Shown here: one piece after another, positions 27,983 to 36,645 of the stretch
Layout: each line of letters begins with the position of its first letter
Position numbering within the stretch: the stretch's first letter is position 1
DNA from: Aliterella atlantica CENA595
Lineage (GTDB): Bacteria > Cyanobacteriota > Cyanobacteriia > Cyanobacteriales > Chroococcidiopsidaceae
Length of the DNA stretch: 64,000 nucleotides
NCBI RefSeq assembly: GCF_000952155.1
Contig: NZ_JYON01000006.1
Location: forward strand, 138,332-202,331
Direction: 5' to 3'
Translations under genes and position numbers: made by a program
The notes under the pieces: model-generated
Database searches by the model: none
The model's input: the letters and a program-made list of their open reading frames with translations, nothing else
What the model was told of the DNA's origin: nothing

Positions 27983-28279
27983 GTGAATAAAAAAAACGAA
28001 GCTGAAATACAGCAAAGCTCAGGATTTAGTGCCGGAAAATTTTTTCAAGGCACAAAAGAAGAACTAGATAAAGTAGTATGGCCCAGTCGCCAACAGTTAA
28101 TCAGCGAATCTGTTGCCGTACTGCTAATGGTGACATTATCTGCTGGATTAATTTATCTTGTAGATGGCTTATTTAATTGGGCATCGCAACAAGTCTTCAG
28201 AACGCAACCACCAATAACAGTTGGCATAATTCATTTTGTAAATGACTTATTTGCTTGGGCAACAACTCAGGTACTCTAA
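27983..28279 (+). CDS. secE: Preprotein translocase subunit SecE with C-terminal extension
   Basis: A 98-aa SecE, single-span stabiliser of the SecYEG channel. GTG start. The conserved part (GTKEELDKVVWPSRQQLISESVAVLLMVTLSAGLIYLVDGLFNWASQQVF) ends near residue 72, where cyanobacterial SecE normally stops. Here 26 residues follow, ending FVNDLFAWATTQVL, which repeats LVDGLFNWASQQVF in slightly altered form. The corresponding 39 bases (28160-28198 against 28238-28276) agree at 27 positions. This points to an internal duplication giving a likely second short hydrophobic segment. Overlaps nusG by one base (TAATG). Confidence 0.93.
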   Translation: MNKKNEAEIQQSSGFSAGKFFQGTKEELDKVVWPSRQQLISESVAVLLMVTLSAGLIYLVDGLFNWASQQVFRTQPPITVGIIHFVNDLFAWATTQVL

Positions 28280-28956
28280 TGAACTTTGCAACAGACGAAA
28301 CACCTAATATAGACTCTATAGAAGCAGATGAGGCAGATAACGATAACATTGCCTCAAAAACATCAGGGCGCTGGTACGCAGTGCAGGTAGCTTCTGGCTG
28401 CGAAAAAAAGGTAAAAGCCGACCTAGAGCAACGCACGCAAACATTAGATGTTGCCGACAAAATATTGCAAATAGAAATTCCCCAAACTCCGTCAGTCAAA
28501 ATCCGCAAAGATGGCAGCAGACAAAACAGCGCCGAAAAAGTTTTTCCTGGTTACGTGCTGATCAAATTGAGGCGGTGGCAAGATACAGAAACCGGAGAGT
28601 GGAAAATCTACGACGAAGCTTGGCAGGTAATAAAAAATACATCCCACGTAATTAACTTCGTGGGAGCCGAGCAAAGACGAGGTACGGGTAGAGGGCGCGG
28701 TCACGTCAAACCCTTACCCTTAAGCGGTGCTGAGGTAGAGCGGATCTTCAAGCAGACCAGCGAACAAGAGCCAGTAGTCAAAATTGATATGGCTGCGGGA
28801 GACAAAATTATCGTTCTTTCAGGTCCATTTAAAGACTTTGAAGGTGAGGTAGTAGAAGTTAGTCCCGAAAGAAGCAAGCTTAAGGCGCTATTATCGATCT
28901 TTGGGCGAGATACGCCAGTAGAATTGGAATTCAATCAGGTAGAAAAACAAGGCTAA
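28279..28956 (+). CDS. nusG: Transcription termination/antitermination protein NusG
   Basis: A 225-aa NusG that binds RNA polymerase and couples it to the ribosome. NGN domain (GRWYAVQVASGCEKKVKADLEQR, about residues 30-160) and KOW motif near the C-terminus (GDKIIVLSGPFKDFEGEVVEVSP). The ATG overlapping the secE stop codon was chosen over an in-frame TTG 24 bases upstream. Acidic N-terminal tail is longer than in E. coli. Confidence 0.95.
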   Translation: MNFATDETPNIDSIEADEADNDNIASKTSGRWYAVQVASGCEKKVKADLEQRTQTLDVADKILQIEIPQTPSVKIRKDGSRQNSAEKVFPGYVLIKLRRWQDTETGEWKIYDEAWQVIKNTSHVINFVGAEQRRGTGRGRGHVKPLPLSGAEVERIFKQTSEQEPVVKIDMAAGDKIIVLSGPFKDFEGEVVEVSPERSKLKALLSIFGRDTPVELEFNQVEKQG

Positions 28957-28965
28957 GACAAAAAA

Positions 28966-29391
28966 ATGGCGAAGAAAGTAGTAGCAATAATTAAACTGGC
29001 GCTTAATGCTGGTAAAGCCAACCCAGCACCGCCAGTAGGTCCAGCTTTGGGTCAGCACGGCGTAAATATCATGATGTTCTGCAAAGAATACAACGCCAAA
29101 ACTGAAGGACAAGCTGGAATGGTCATTCCAGTAGAGATATCGGTATTTGAAGACCGGAGTTTTACATTCGTACTAAAAACTCCTCCAGCGTCAGTATTGA
29201 TTCGCAAAGCTGCGGGGATAGAAAGAGGTTCAAACGAGCCAAACAAAAAGCGTGTAGGTTCAATTACCAAAGCGCAATTGCAAGAAATCGCTCAAACCAA
29301 ACTGCCAGACCTTAATGCCAACGACATTGATGCAGCCATGAAAATTGTTGCAGGTACGGCGAAAAACATGGGAGTTGCGATCGCCGAGTAA
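28966..29391 (+). CDS. rplK: 50S ribosomal protein L11
   Basis: A 141-aa L11, part of the GTPase-associated centre. Core motifs [31 protein letters not shown] and the FEDRSFTF region are intact. Nine bases after nusG. Confidence 0.96.
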   Translation: MAKKVVAIIKLALNAGKANPAPPVGPALGQHGVNIMMFCKEYNAKTEGQAGMVIPVEISVFEDRSFTFVLKTPPASVLIRKAAGIERGSNEPNKKRVGSITKAQLQEIAQTKLPDLNANDIDAAMKIVAGTAKNMGVAIAE

Positions 29392-29460
29392 AATCAGATA
29401 ATCTAAAAACTACTAGAGGGGGAGAGGCACAGCTTCGCAAGTTACCCCAGGAGAGAAAAA

Positions 29461-30174
29461 ATGCCAAAGAAAGTATCGCGCCGACTGCAAGAACTGCAAA
29501 AGAAAGTAGAAGATAAAACTTACGAACCCTTGGCAGCACTGCAATTGCTCAAAGAAACAGCAACAGCAAAATTCCCCGAAGCCGCAGAAGCGCACATCCG
29601 GCTAGGAATTGACCCCAAGTACACAGACCAGCAATTAAGAACAACCGTAGCATTGCCCAAAGGTACGGGGCAAACAATTCGAGTCGCGGTAATTGCTAGA
29701 GGCGAAAAAGTTGCCGAAGCAACAAATGCAGGCGCAGACGTAGTAGGTTCGGAAGAATTAATTGACGAAATCCAAAAAGGCATGATGGATTTTGACCTAT
29801 TAATTGCCACTCCTGATGTCATGCCTCAAGTAGCAAAATTAGGACGCTTGCTCGGACCGCGCGGATTGATGCCTTCACCCAAAGGTGGAACGGTAACAAC
29901 AGATGTCGCCGGAGCGATCGCCGAATTTAAAGCTGGTAAATTAGAATTTCGTGCCGATCGTACGGGCATAGTTCATGTTATGTTTGGCAAGGCATCTTTT
30001 GCACCAGAAGATTTGCTAACTAACTTGAAAGCATTGCAAGAAACAATCGACCGCAACCGCCCAGCGGGAGCAAAAGGACGCTATTGGCGGACAATGTATG
30101 TTTCTTCAACAATGGGACCATCCATTCAAGTTGATATCAATAGCCTGCGCGACATGAAGACAGACGTAGCCTAA
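29461..30174 (+). CDS. rplA: 50S ribosomal protein L1
   Basis: A 237-aa L1, forming the L1 stalk. Motifs [23 protein letters not shown] and [21 protein letters not shown] are typical. It follows rplK by 69 bases with AGGAGAGAAAAA as ribosome-binding region. Same transcription unit as rplK by spacing. Confidence 0.96.
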   Translation: MPKKVSRRLQELQKKVEDKTYEPLAALQLLKETATAKFPEAAEAHIRLGIDPKYTDQQLRTTVALPKGTGQTIRVAVIARGEKVAEATNAGADVVGSEELIDEIQKGMMDFDLLIATPDVMPQVAKLGRLLGPRGLMPSPKGGTVTTDVAGAIAEFKAGKLEFRADRTGIVHVMFGKASFAPEDLLTNLKALQETIDRNRPAGAKGRYWRTMYVSSTMGPSIQVDINSLRDMKTDVA

Positions 30175-30417
30175 ATAGAGTTTTTAGAGCCTGAAGAGGT
30201 CTAAATTAGATACCCAAGAGAAAAACGAAAACTTCATAGCTAAAAGCCAGAGACAGCAGGAGCCATAGAGCTTAATACCCTGCCGAGGTTTATTGGAAAA
30301 TGCGATCGCAACTTGAGTATATCTAAGTTGCTTGGCATCAAGAATAAATTGTCACTCGGCTGGGTTAGCCGAGTTTTTGTTTTTCTACTAGGTCAAAATT
30401 AAGGAGGTGACACAAGA
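30175..30417 (+). promoter_or_regulatory. rplJ leader region (L10-leader-like) with attenuator hairpin
   Basis: 243 bases without a frame between rplA and rplJ. In many bacteria this is where the L10-L12 complex binds its own mRNA. A strong hairpin follows (30354-30374, then T5-G-T5). The purine-rich part at 30238-30270 could be the binding fold. A Shine-Dalgarno AAGGAGGTGA precedes rplJ. The leader function is inferred from position. Confidence 0.5.
30354..30384 (+). terminator. Intrinsic terminator/attenuator before rplJ
   Basis: ACTCGGCT (30354-30361) pairs with AGCCGAGT (30367-30374), 5-nt loop, followed by TTTTTGTTTTT. Located 34 bases before rplJ, so it can end rplA transcripts or attenuate rplJL. 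Confidence 0.7.
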
Positions 30418-30972
30418 ATGGGTAAAAGTCTAGCAGATAAACAAGAGATGGTAGCTGTACTCAAAGAAGATTTGAGCGCAGCCCAACTAGCACTTGTAAT
30501 CGATTACAAAGGGCTAACAGTTGCCGAAATTACCGACCTACGGCGGCGCTTGCGTCCTACTGGTACGGTTTGCCAAGTAACCAAAAATACGCTCATGGGT
30601 ATCGCCATTGACGGTCAAGATAATTGGCAGCCAATGACCGAACTACTCAAAGGTTCTTCAGCCTTTTTGTTAGTCAAAGAGGATATCTCAGGAGCAATTA
30701 AGGCTTACCAAGATTTCCAAAAAGCTAGTAAAAAGACCGAACTGCGCGGCGGCGTAATGGAAGGTCGTCTGCTCAAAGAAGCAGATGTTAAAGCCATTGG
30801 CGATTTACCGTCAAAAGAGCAGCTTATCGCTCAAATTGCTGGTGCTATCAACGGCGTAGCAACGAAGTTGGCAGTAAGTATCAACGAAGTTCCAGCTTCA
30901 CTAGGTCGCTGCGTTCAAGCAATATCTGACAAAGACCAAGCAGATAACGCTGAAACAGAGACAGCAGCATAA
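30418..30972 (+). CDS. rplJ: 50S ribosomal protein L10
   Basis: A 184-aa L10, base of the L7/L12 stalk. Motif SAAQLALVIDYKGLTVAEITDLRRRLR at the N-terminus and the helix-binding C-terminus for L12. An ideal Shine-Dalgarno AAGGAGGTGA sits just upstream. Followed by rplL after 45 bases. Confidence 0.95.
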   Translation: MGKSLADKQEMVAVLKEDLSAAQLALVIDYKGLTVAEITDLRRRLRPTGTVCQVTKNTLMGIAIDGQDNWQPMTELLKGSSAFLLVKEDISGAIKAYQDFQKASKKTELRGGVMEGRLLKEADVKAIGDLPSKEQLIAQIAGAINGVATKLAVSINEVPASLGRCVQAISDKDQADNAETETAA

Positions 30973-31017
30973 CAGCTTTCTCGTTCAAGTTAAAAGTAAA
31001 TTACAGGAGTTATAACC

Positions 31018-31413
31018 ATGTCTGCTACAACCGATCAAATTCTCGAACAACTAAAAACTCTAACTTTGCTAGAGGCTTCTGAGTTAGTTAAGCAAATTGA
31101 AGAAGCCTTTGGCGTAAGTGCAGCAGCACCCGCAGGTGGCATGATGATGATGGCTCCTGGTGCTGGTGCAGCCGCTCCCGCAGAAGCCGTTGAAGAGCAA
31201 ACTGAGTTTGATGCAATTCTAGAAGATGTTCCAGCCGATAAGAAGATTGCTGTACTCAAAGTAGTACGGACTTTGACTGGCTTAGGTCTAAAGGAAGCAA
31301 AAGACTTAGTAGAATCTACTCCCAAGCCAGTTAAAGAAGCTGTTGCTAAAGATGTAGCTGAAGATGCTAAGAAGCAATTAGAAGAAGCTGGCGCGAAAGT
31401 ATCTATTAAGTAG
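31018..31413 (+). CDS. rplL: 50S ribosomal protein L7/L12
   Basis: A 131-aa L12 with N-terminal dimerisation helix, Ala/Gly/Pro/Met-rich hinge (about 38-55) and the C-terminal domain containing [25 protein letters not shown]. Ends the ribosomal operon, followed by a strong terminator. Confidence 0.95.
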   Translation: MSATTDQILEQLKTLTLLEASELVKQIEEAFGVSAAAPAGGMMMMAPGAGAAAPAEAVEEQTEFDAILEDVPADKKIAVLKVVRTLTGLGLKEAKDLVESTPKPVKEAVAKDVAEDAKKQLEEAGAKVSIK

Positions 31414-31436
31414 TTCTTGGCGCTATAAATTAACTA

Positions 31437-31465
31437 GGGAGCTTGAATATAAGCTCCCTTTTTTT
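31437..31465 (+). terminator. Terminator of the rplJL operon
   Basis: GGGAGCTT pairs with AAGCTCCC (6-nt loop), then TTTTTTT. A classical intrinsic terminator. Confidence 0.9.
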
Positions 31466-31517
31466 GATTTAACATTTACCAATCAAGATAGTTGGGTTTA
31501 AGTCTCTACTATAGCCC

Positions 31518-31544
31518 GGTAACTGGTCACTGGTCACTGTTTTA
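31518..31544. repeat. Dispersed repeat ending at the kinase stop codon
   Basis: On the minus strand this reads TAA-AACAGTGACCAGTGACC-AGTTACC, so it begins within two bases of the kinase stop. Same family as at 10180, 23866 and 43147. Confidence 0.65.
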
Positions 31545-33263
31545 ATGCAAGTCTGCATCCCACACGCCGATGTAAATACGATCGCGCTCGTTTCTTTCGA
31601 TCGTCCCTTCTAAGTTACCAGTGTTAAAAGAGTAATTGTTAGTGCGGCGCGATCGCACTTGTTGCAAACCTTGAATAATATTATCTGTGATGCGATCGCC
31701 TAACATTCCCCTCAAGGTTGCTTGCATTTGTTCTAGTTCTACAGATTGAGCAAAGGCTACTTCTGTCTGGCGAATTTGCCCAGAATTGCGATCGTACAAA
31801 TAGCCTAATGTAATGCGCTCTGGTTCGACTTCATAAATAACAGCGCGAGTATTGCCCCAAACTCCTCTACTTGTTCTGTCTGGGTTGCCTAATGCTGCTC
31901 TTACTCTACTTTCAGAAGTTCCTGGCGGAAAGCCTATGACATTTGCTTGGGTAGAATTGCTAGGTTCAACTTGATTAGTTTCTGCTGGCGCTGGTGGAGA
32001 TGTAGGTGCAGTAACTTCGTTTTCTGGTTGTGAAGTTGGGGATGTCGGTGCAGTAATTTCGTTGTCTGGTTGTGGAGTTGGGGATGTAGGCGCTGTAGCT
32101 TCGTTGTCTGTCTGAGGCGAATTATCTGTTGTTGGAGCAACTGGCGATGCTGTACCTTCTGGTGTTGAAGTTGGTGAATTGGTTATTTCTGATGATTGCG
32201 GTACTCGATCTTGCCCGAAACCAATAAATAGAGCAACAGCTAATAAGCTACCTGTTAGCAGACTACCAATTAGTAAATTCTTTAGCAAATTTCCTTTATT
32301 TGCAGGCTGTGCGATCGCTTTTGCAGGTTTTTGGGGCGAAAATACTGTCGGTGACTCACTACTTGCAGCATTAGGCGCTACTGCAACGGTTGCTTGAGTT
32401 ACTATTTGAGGCTTGACAGGAACAGGACTAATTGACTGCAAAGCTTCTAACATCTTCTGGGCTGTAGTATAGCGATCGCGCGGATGATAGGTAATAGCAC
32501 GATCTAAGATAGCGATTAAATCTTTGCTGATATCTTCTACATACTCGTGCCACAAAACTTCGCCTGTTTCCGAGTCTAAATTCAACTCTTGGGGGTGCCT
32601 ACCTGTAAGCATATAAATTGCTGTCAAGCCCAAACTATAAAGATCGCTAGCATAAATTGGTCTACCTGCAGCTTGTTCGGGAGCCATAAAACCAGGTGTA
32701 CCGACAATAATTGAGCGATCGGTTTTGCCTTGAGAGTTAATTACTGTAGCGACAGTTTCTTTAACTGCACCAAAATCAATTAAAACTGGCTCGTTATTCG
32801 AGCTACGCAAAATAATATTATCCGGTTTAATATCGCGGTGAATAATGCCTGCACTATGCACGCGATCTAATACGCACAATAAACTTACCAAAATATTTTG
32901 CACATCTATTTCGCTCATTTTGCCTGTAGCTGTAACAATATCTGTCAAAGTCGGACCTTGAATCCACTCTTGAACGAGATAAAACTGCTCGTTTTCGGCA
33001 AAATAGGCATATAGCTTGGGAATTTGAACGTTAACTTCACCTAGCTTCTCTAGAGTTGCTGCCTCGCGTTGAAATCTCTCTTGTTGAAACTTTTGTTGCA
33101 CCACTTGATGCATTTGCTGGTTCTCATCGCTTGGTTTTAGCTGCTTAATTACACAACGGCGATGAGAAGGCAAGTAGGTATCTTCTGCTAGGAATGTTTC
33201 GCCAAACCCACCATGTCCCAAAACCTGAATAATTTGATACCGCCCGTTTAGCGTTGTCATCAT
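31542..33263 (-). CDS. Membrane-anchored Ser/Thr protein kinase (Hanks type) with C-terminal sensor-like domain
   Basis: A 573-aa protein. Kinase core complete: GHGGFGETFLAED (16-28), K40, HRDIKPDN (142-149) with D144, DFG (163-165), APEQ (194-197). A single membrane helix (about 328-350) splits a cytoplasmic kinase from an outer part that holds a Pro/Thr-rich 14-residue tandem repeat (about 385-425) and a C-terminal domain (about 440-573; starts IGFPPGTSESRVRAALGNPDRT) that looks like a small BamE-like/lipoprotein-type fold, which I only suggest. Likely a signalling receptor; its ligand is unknown. Ends at a dispersed repeat. Confidence 0.9.
   Translation of the reverse strand: MMTTLNGRYQIIQVLGHGGFGETFLAEDTYLPSHRRCVIKQLKPSDENQQMHQVVQQKFQQERFQREAATLEKLGEVNVQIPKLYAYFAENEQFYLVQEWIQGPTLTDIVTATGKMSEIDVQNILVSLLCVLDRVHSAGIIHRDIKPDNIILRSSNNEPVLIDFGAVKETVATVINSQGKTDRSIIVGTPGFMAPEQAAGRPIYASDLYSLGLTAIYMLTGRHPQELNLDSETGEVLWHEYVEDISKDLIAILDRAITYHPRDRYTTAQKMLEALQSISPVPVKPQIVTQATVAVAPNAASSESPTVFSPQKPAKAIAQPANKGNLLKNLLIGSLLTGSLLAVALFIGFGQDRVPQSSEITNSPTSTPEGTASPVAPTTDNSPQTDNEATAPTSPTPQPDNEITAPTSPTSQPENEVTAPTSPPAPAETNQVEPSNSTQANVIGFPPGTSESRVRAALGNPDRTSRGVWGNTRAVIYEVEPERITLGYLYDRNSGQIRQTEVAFAQSVELEQMQATLRGMLGDRITDNIIQGLQQVRSRRTNNYSFNTGNLEGTIERNERDRIYIGVWDADLH
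32011..32114 (-). repeat. 42-bp in-frame tandem repeat in the kinase linker
   Basis: Two full 42-base units start at 32011 and 32053 and a partial third at 32095. They encode 14-residue units of the form APTSPTPQPDNEIT. Copy number of such repeats often varies between strains; here it lengthens an extracytoplasmic linker. Confidence 0.75.
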
Positions 33264-33381
33264 TTCATAGTAAAACTAGCGCTGCTTACGTCTCAGACTT
33301 TGGTCTATGCACCTAGATCGATATATATCATTTGTCTTGTAGTGTAGCCGACTACCTTACGATTGAAGTTAATAATATTTA

Positions 33382-34167
33382 TCAGCGAATCAATACTTGC
33401 ACTTGAGTACCTAATTTTAATTGCAACTGACGGCAAGCGTTGCCATTAGCGATCGCAATTTCTACATATCCGTGACTGCCAACTAAAGCGATCGCATTTC
33501 CAGCTACTACATCGCTATAAGTATTGCTTCCTGGAATATGTAGCCCGTTTACTATCACGTTCCAGTGTTGTTGCACGTAGCTGCCTGAAATATTAGTAAT
33601 CGAATTACCAAAACCATCTATATATTGAATGCAACCATATATGATTGATGGCGTTATCCTTACTGGTGCTACATCCAATTGCACTAAAGTATTAACATCT
33701 ATATTTTCCCCTAACTGAGTAAGATTGGCTCCACTAGCTAAATGCGCTCCTACAGGGGCAAAAATATCTCTACCATGAAATGTATTACTAAGTGCAGTGG
33801 TACGCCAATATTGAGGATTAGTTAATTCTACGGCTGCAAATGCAGGGCTTTGACTGAGTACGCCACTAAATAGCCCGTTATCTGGACCTACCAAATAACC
33901 TTGAGCAAATTCTACCGCGATCGCTCGCCTGGTGCTGCCAACTCCTGGATCTACTACCGCTATATGAACGGTTCCACTAGGGAAGTAAGCATAAGCATTC
34001 ATCAAGCAAAACCTAGCTGCGGCAATACTTTGAGGTGGGATTTGGTGCGTCAAATCTATGACGTTTAAGGCTGGATTGATTTGGGCGATCGCGCCTTTGA
34101 TTACACCTACATATACATCACTTAAGCCAAAATCGCTCAAAAGAGTCAAGATTCCGTTCGGCTGCAT
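33382..34167 (-). CDS. SAM hydrolase/halogenase-fold protein (DUF62)
   Basis: A 261-aa protein of the S-adenosylmethionine hydroxide adenosyltransferase family, which splits SAM to adenosine and methionine with water. Motifs TLLSDFGLSDVYVG, VDPGVGSTRR, LVGPDNGLFSGV and FHGRDIFAPVGAHL carry the substrate-binding Asp and Asn and the Arg-Asp-His triad. Family is widespread and often of unassigned physiological role. Two-domain length is typical. Confidence 0.9.
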   Translation of the reverse strand: MQPNGILTLLSDFGLSDVYVGVIKGAIAQINPALNVIDLTHQIPPQSIAAARFCLMNAYAYFPSGTVHIAVVDPGVGSTRRAIAVEFAQGYLVGPDNGLFSGVLSQSPAFAAVELTNPQYWRTTALSNTFHGRDIFAPVGAHLASGANLTQLGENIDVNTLVQLDVAPVRITPSIIYGCIQYIDGFGNSITNISGSYVQQHWNVIVNGLHIPGSNTYSDVVAGNAIALVGSHGYVEIAIANGNACRQLQLKLGTQVQVLIR

Positions 34168-34297
34168 TGCTCTACCTTGAGACAGACACTTTATTCCTTA
34201 AGAAATATTTTAGGTATTTCTGTAACCATTGTTACTAAAGAAGTGTTATGTTAGAATAACAAAACAAAATAACTAATTAAATAAATAAGTAATCGTC

Positions 34298-34453
34298 ATG
34301 AATAGAAATAAACAACAAGCCGCCAAGCAAGCCGCTGATGCTCACCGCGTAAATATCCAAAGAAGTATAGAGCATCGCCTTCAAGTTGCTAGAGCTAATG
34401 GAGACGAACAGCTAGTTCGCCAACTAGAAGCAGAAATGAGCTATTTCAACTAA
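34298..34453 (+). CDS. 51-aa helical protein, unknown
   Basis: Starts with ATG, no stop until TAA at 34451. The product (begins MNRNKQQAAKQAADAHRV and ends EQLVRQLEAEMSYFN) is rich in Gln, Ala and Arg and likely one long amphipathic helix. It is followed by a 14-bp-stem terminator, which strengthens the case for a real gene. No SD stronger than AAGTAAT. I do not recognise the family. Confidence 0.6.
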   Translation: MNRNKQQAAKQAADAHRVNIQRSIEHRLQVARANGDEQLVRQLEAEMSYFN

Positions 34454-34478
34454 GAACGAAATAAATAATTTTTCATAA

Positions 34479-34526
34479 ACATCCTCTCAGACGCAGTCAC
34501 GAAAGTCTGAGAGGATGTTTGTTTTT
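34479..34526 (+). terminator. Terminator after the 51-aa gene
   Basis: ACATCCTCTCAGAC (34479-34492) pairs perfectly with GTCTGAGAGGATGT (34505-34518), 12-nt loop, then TTGTTTTTG. Confidence 0.85.
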
Positions 34527-34645
34527 GTAATAGTAATGGCACAACTAGAAAGGGGAACAGATTTGGCGCTGTTTGATGTCGTAGTTATACTGGTGAAAAC
34601 TCTGTACTTAAAATTACATCTACTGAGTTAAAGAGGAATTTATAG

Positions 34646-35317
34646 ATGGCACAACTGATAATTGCACTCAAAATTCTGTGGTGGATTTTACGTCGTAACG
34701 TCCGTCGGATAATTTGGAATTTATTTTTGGCATTTATTCCCTTAGTTTTGAGTTTTTGGTTATTTCGCGGCAGGCGATCGCGTTCTTTTACTTGGTGGCT
34801 AGGATTTGTAGTATTCTTTGCTTTCTTACCTAACGCACCTTATATATTGACTGATATTATTCATCTAATTAACGACGTGCGGGCTGTGCGATCGGTTTGG
34901 ATAGTTACTTTAGTTGTATTTCCCTTACATATACTGTTTATTGCCTCTGGGTTTGAAGCCTATGTTTTGTCTTTGCTCAACATGGGTTACTACTTATATC
35001 GCATTGGCAAAAGTCAGTGGATTTTAGCTGCGGAGTTAACGACTCATGCTTTATGTGCGGTTGGTATTTACCTAGGCAGGTTTCCGCGCTTCAATACTTG
35101 GGATATAATCACCCAACCAGATGTTTTAGTAGAAACTGTAATTGATGATGTTACAGGTAAAGTCCCATTAGTAATTATTTGTCTCACATTCATAATCACT
35201 ACAATTTTGTACTGGCTGGTTAAGCAAGTAACTTTAGCTGCGATCTGGCAGCGAGATGCAAGTATTTTTCCTCAACATCTTAGCGATCGGTCAAACTTCC
35301 CTCAAACCAAATACTAA
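34646..35317 (+). CDS. DUF1361 domain membrane protein
   Basis: A 223-aa protein with six or more hydrophobic helices. The block FFAFLPNAPYILTDIIHL and the basic WILRRNVRRIIWNLFLAFIPL start match the DUF1361 family of unknown function. Same strand as the MgtC-like gene 41 bases on. Confidence 0.85.
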   Translation: MAQLIIALKILWWILRRNVRRIIWNLFLAFIPLVLSFWLFRGRRSRSFTWWLGFVVFFAFLPNAPYILTDIIHLINDVRAVRSVWIVTLVVFPLHILFIASGFEAYVLSLLNMGYYLYRIGKSQWILAAELTTHALCAVGIYLGRFPRFNTWDIITQPDVLVETVIDDVTGKVPLVIICLTFIITTILYWLVKQVTLAAIWQRDASIFPQHLSDRSNFPQTKY

Positions 35318-35358
35318 ATACAATTACAATAAATCGGTATTAATAATAAGCACAAGCT

Positions 35359-35841
35359 TTGTCTAGTATATATTTAGTGTCCGCTAACGATTGGGTTGGT
35401 ATAATTTTTCGGCTGTGCCTTGCTTTGTTAGTGGGGGCAATTATCGGCTTAGACCGCGAATTAAGACATAAATCAGCAGGCTTAAGAACTCATATGTTAG
35501 TAAGTCTTGGTTCTGCCATTTTTGTCATCATATCGCTGCAAGTAGGAACAGAAGATACCTATCAAAACGAACTTAGCCGTGTCATCCAAGGTATTGCTGC
35601 TGGTGTAGGGTTTTTAGGCGGTGGAGTAATTCTGCGCGAAGGTCAACACGATGCAATGTCAGCAGAAGTGCGCGGACTAACTTCAGCGGCGGCGATTTGG
35701 GTGGCAGCAGCATTAGGCATTGCCGCAGGATGTGGATTGTGGCAATTAGCTATTAGCGGCGCTGTGTTATCTTGGCTAGTTTTGAGCTTATTTAAAAAGC
35801 TAGAAAAAATTGAAAAGTCAAGAACCAAAAGATCGGAATGA
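35359..35841 (+). CDS. MgtC/SapB family membrane protein
   Basis: A 160-aa protein of the MgtC family with four to five helices. Diagnostic LLVGAIIGLDRELRHKSAGLRTHMLVSLGSA and GVGFLGGGVILRE-type block. The family is linked to magnesium limitation and to virulence in pathogens; the mechanism involves P-type ATPases. TTG start is the only one that keeps the N-terminal helix intact, so moderately sure of the 5' end. Confidence 0.85.
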   Translation: MSSIYLVSANDWVGIIFRLCLALLVGAIIGLDRELRHKSAGLRTHMLVSLGSAIFVIISLQVGTEDTYQNELSRVIQGIAAGVGFLGGGVILREGQHDAMSAEVRGLTSAAAIWVAAALGIAAGCGLWQLAISGAVLSWLVLSLFKKLEKIEKSRTKRSE

Positions 35842-35856
35842 AGTTTTTTGGTGGTT

Positions 35857-36546
35857 TTATACATTTGTCTTTTGCCAGTGAGCGATCGCTTGAGCTAAAT
35901 TGCTCATTGCCAGCGTCAAATTGACTGCAAAATCCGCTGCTGCATTACAATTGGCTGTGTCTGTAATGCCGCGTAGTTCGATGTAGCGTTTCTGGCTAAA
36001 ATTACAAGCTCTCGCGCCTCCGGCTCCTTCCCACGCCACCGCGATACAACCTGTAGATTGCTTTAGCTCCTTACCTCTAGCAACAGTAACAATATCTTCA
36101 TCGCCACTAGCGATCGCGCCACACTGAATCTGGAAGTCAAAAGCTGGCAAAGACTGCAAAGCTGCGATCGCTTGAGGATCGCCCAAGAAGCGAGGCAAAG
36201 GACGGCTGACAAATTTAAGATTGTAATCGTGTTCTATTGTTTCGCTCGCTACTACAATGTCTCCAATCGCCAGCATATTAGACAAAGCTCCGGCTGCACC
36301 AGCACAAACGAGTAACTCAATTTGCGGCATTTGACAAAGTAAAAACTGCGATTGAATACCAAACTGCGCTTTCCCATGTCCGCCTCGCGCTGCCAATAAA
36401 CCTAGTTCGCTAAATTCAAAGGCTTCTAAGCTGCCTAAATATAGTTTTTGTTTTTTCAGTCCAAGTTGTTCCCAATAGAACACTAAGGCAGAAAGTTCCT
36501 CTTCAAGTGGTGTAAGAATTGCTGTTTGCAAGGCTTTAATCGTCAT
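35857..36546 (-). CDS. Nucleoside phosphorylase/MTA-SAH nucleosidase-like protein
   Basis: A 229-aa PNP/UDP-phosphorylase superfamily member. Seen: LLVCAGAAGALSNMLAIGDIVVA (GTAGG-like loop), GAIASGDEDIV and AVAWEGAGGARA, the position where MTA/SAH nucleosidases have VDMEGAA, then LRGITDTAN. The substitution of the usual Asp/Met around the glutamate leaves doubt on the specific substrate. Role probably purine/SAH salvage. Confidence 0.8.
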   Translation of the reverse strand: MTIKALQTAILTPLEEELSALVFYWEQLGLKKQKLYLGSLEAFEFSELGLLAARGGHGKAQFGIQSQFLLCQMPQIELLVCAGAAGALSNMLAIGDIVVASETIEHDYNLKFVSRPLPRFLGDPQAIAALQSLPAFDFQIQCGAIASGDEDIVTVARGKELKQSTGCIAVAWEGAGGARACNFSQKRYIELRGITDTANCNAAADFAVNLTLAMSNLAQAIAHWQKTNV

Positions 36547-36645
36547 AGATGATGAAATTTAACACTGCACTCGACACATTCTACGCGCTGAAATCGTAGT
36601 TTGAAGCTTTAACTGCGTGATTGACTTATTTAAAACTACCAATTC

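Noticed and set aside
28255..28278. Earlier TTG start for nusG inside secE
   Set aside because: The ATG at 28279 overlaps the secE stop (TAATG), the usual coupling, and the earlier start adds residues unlike NusG.
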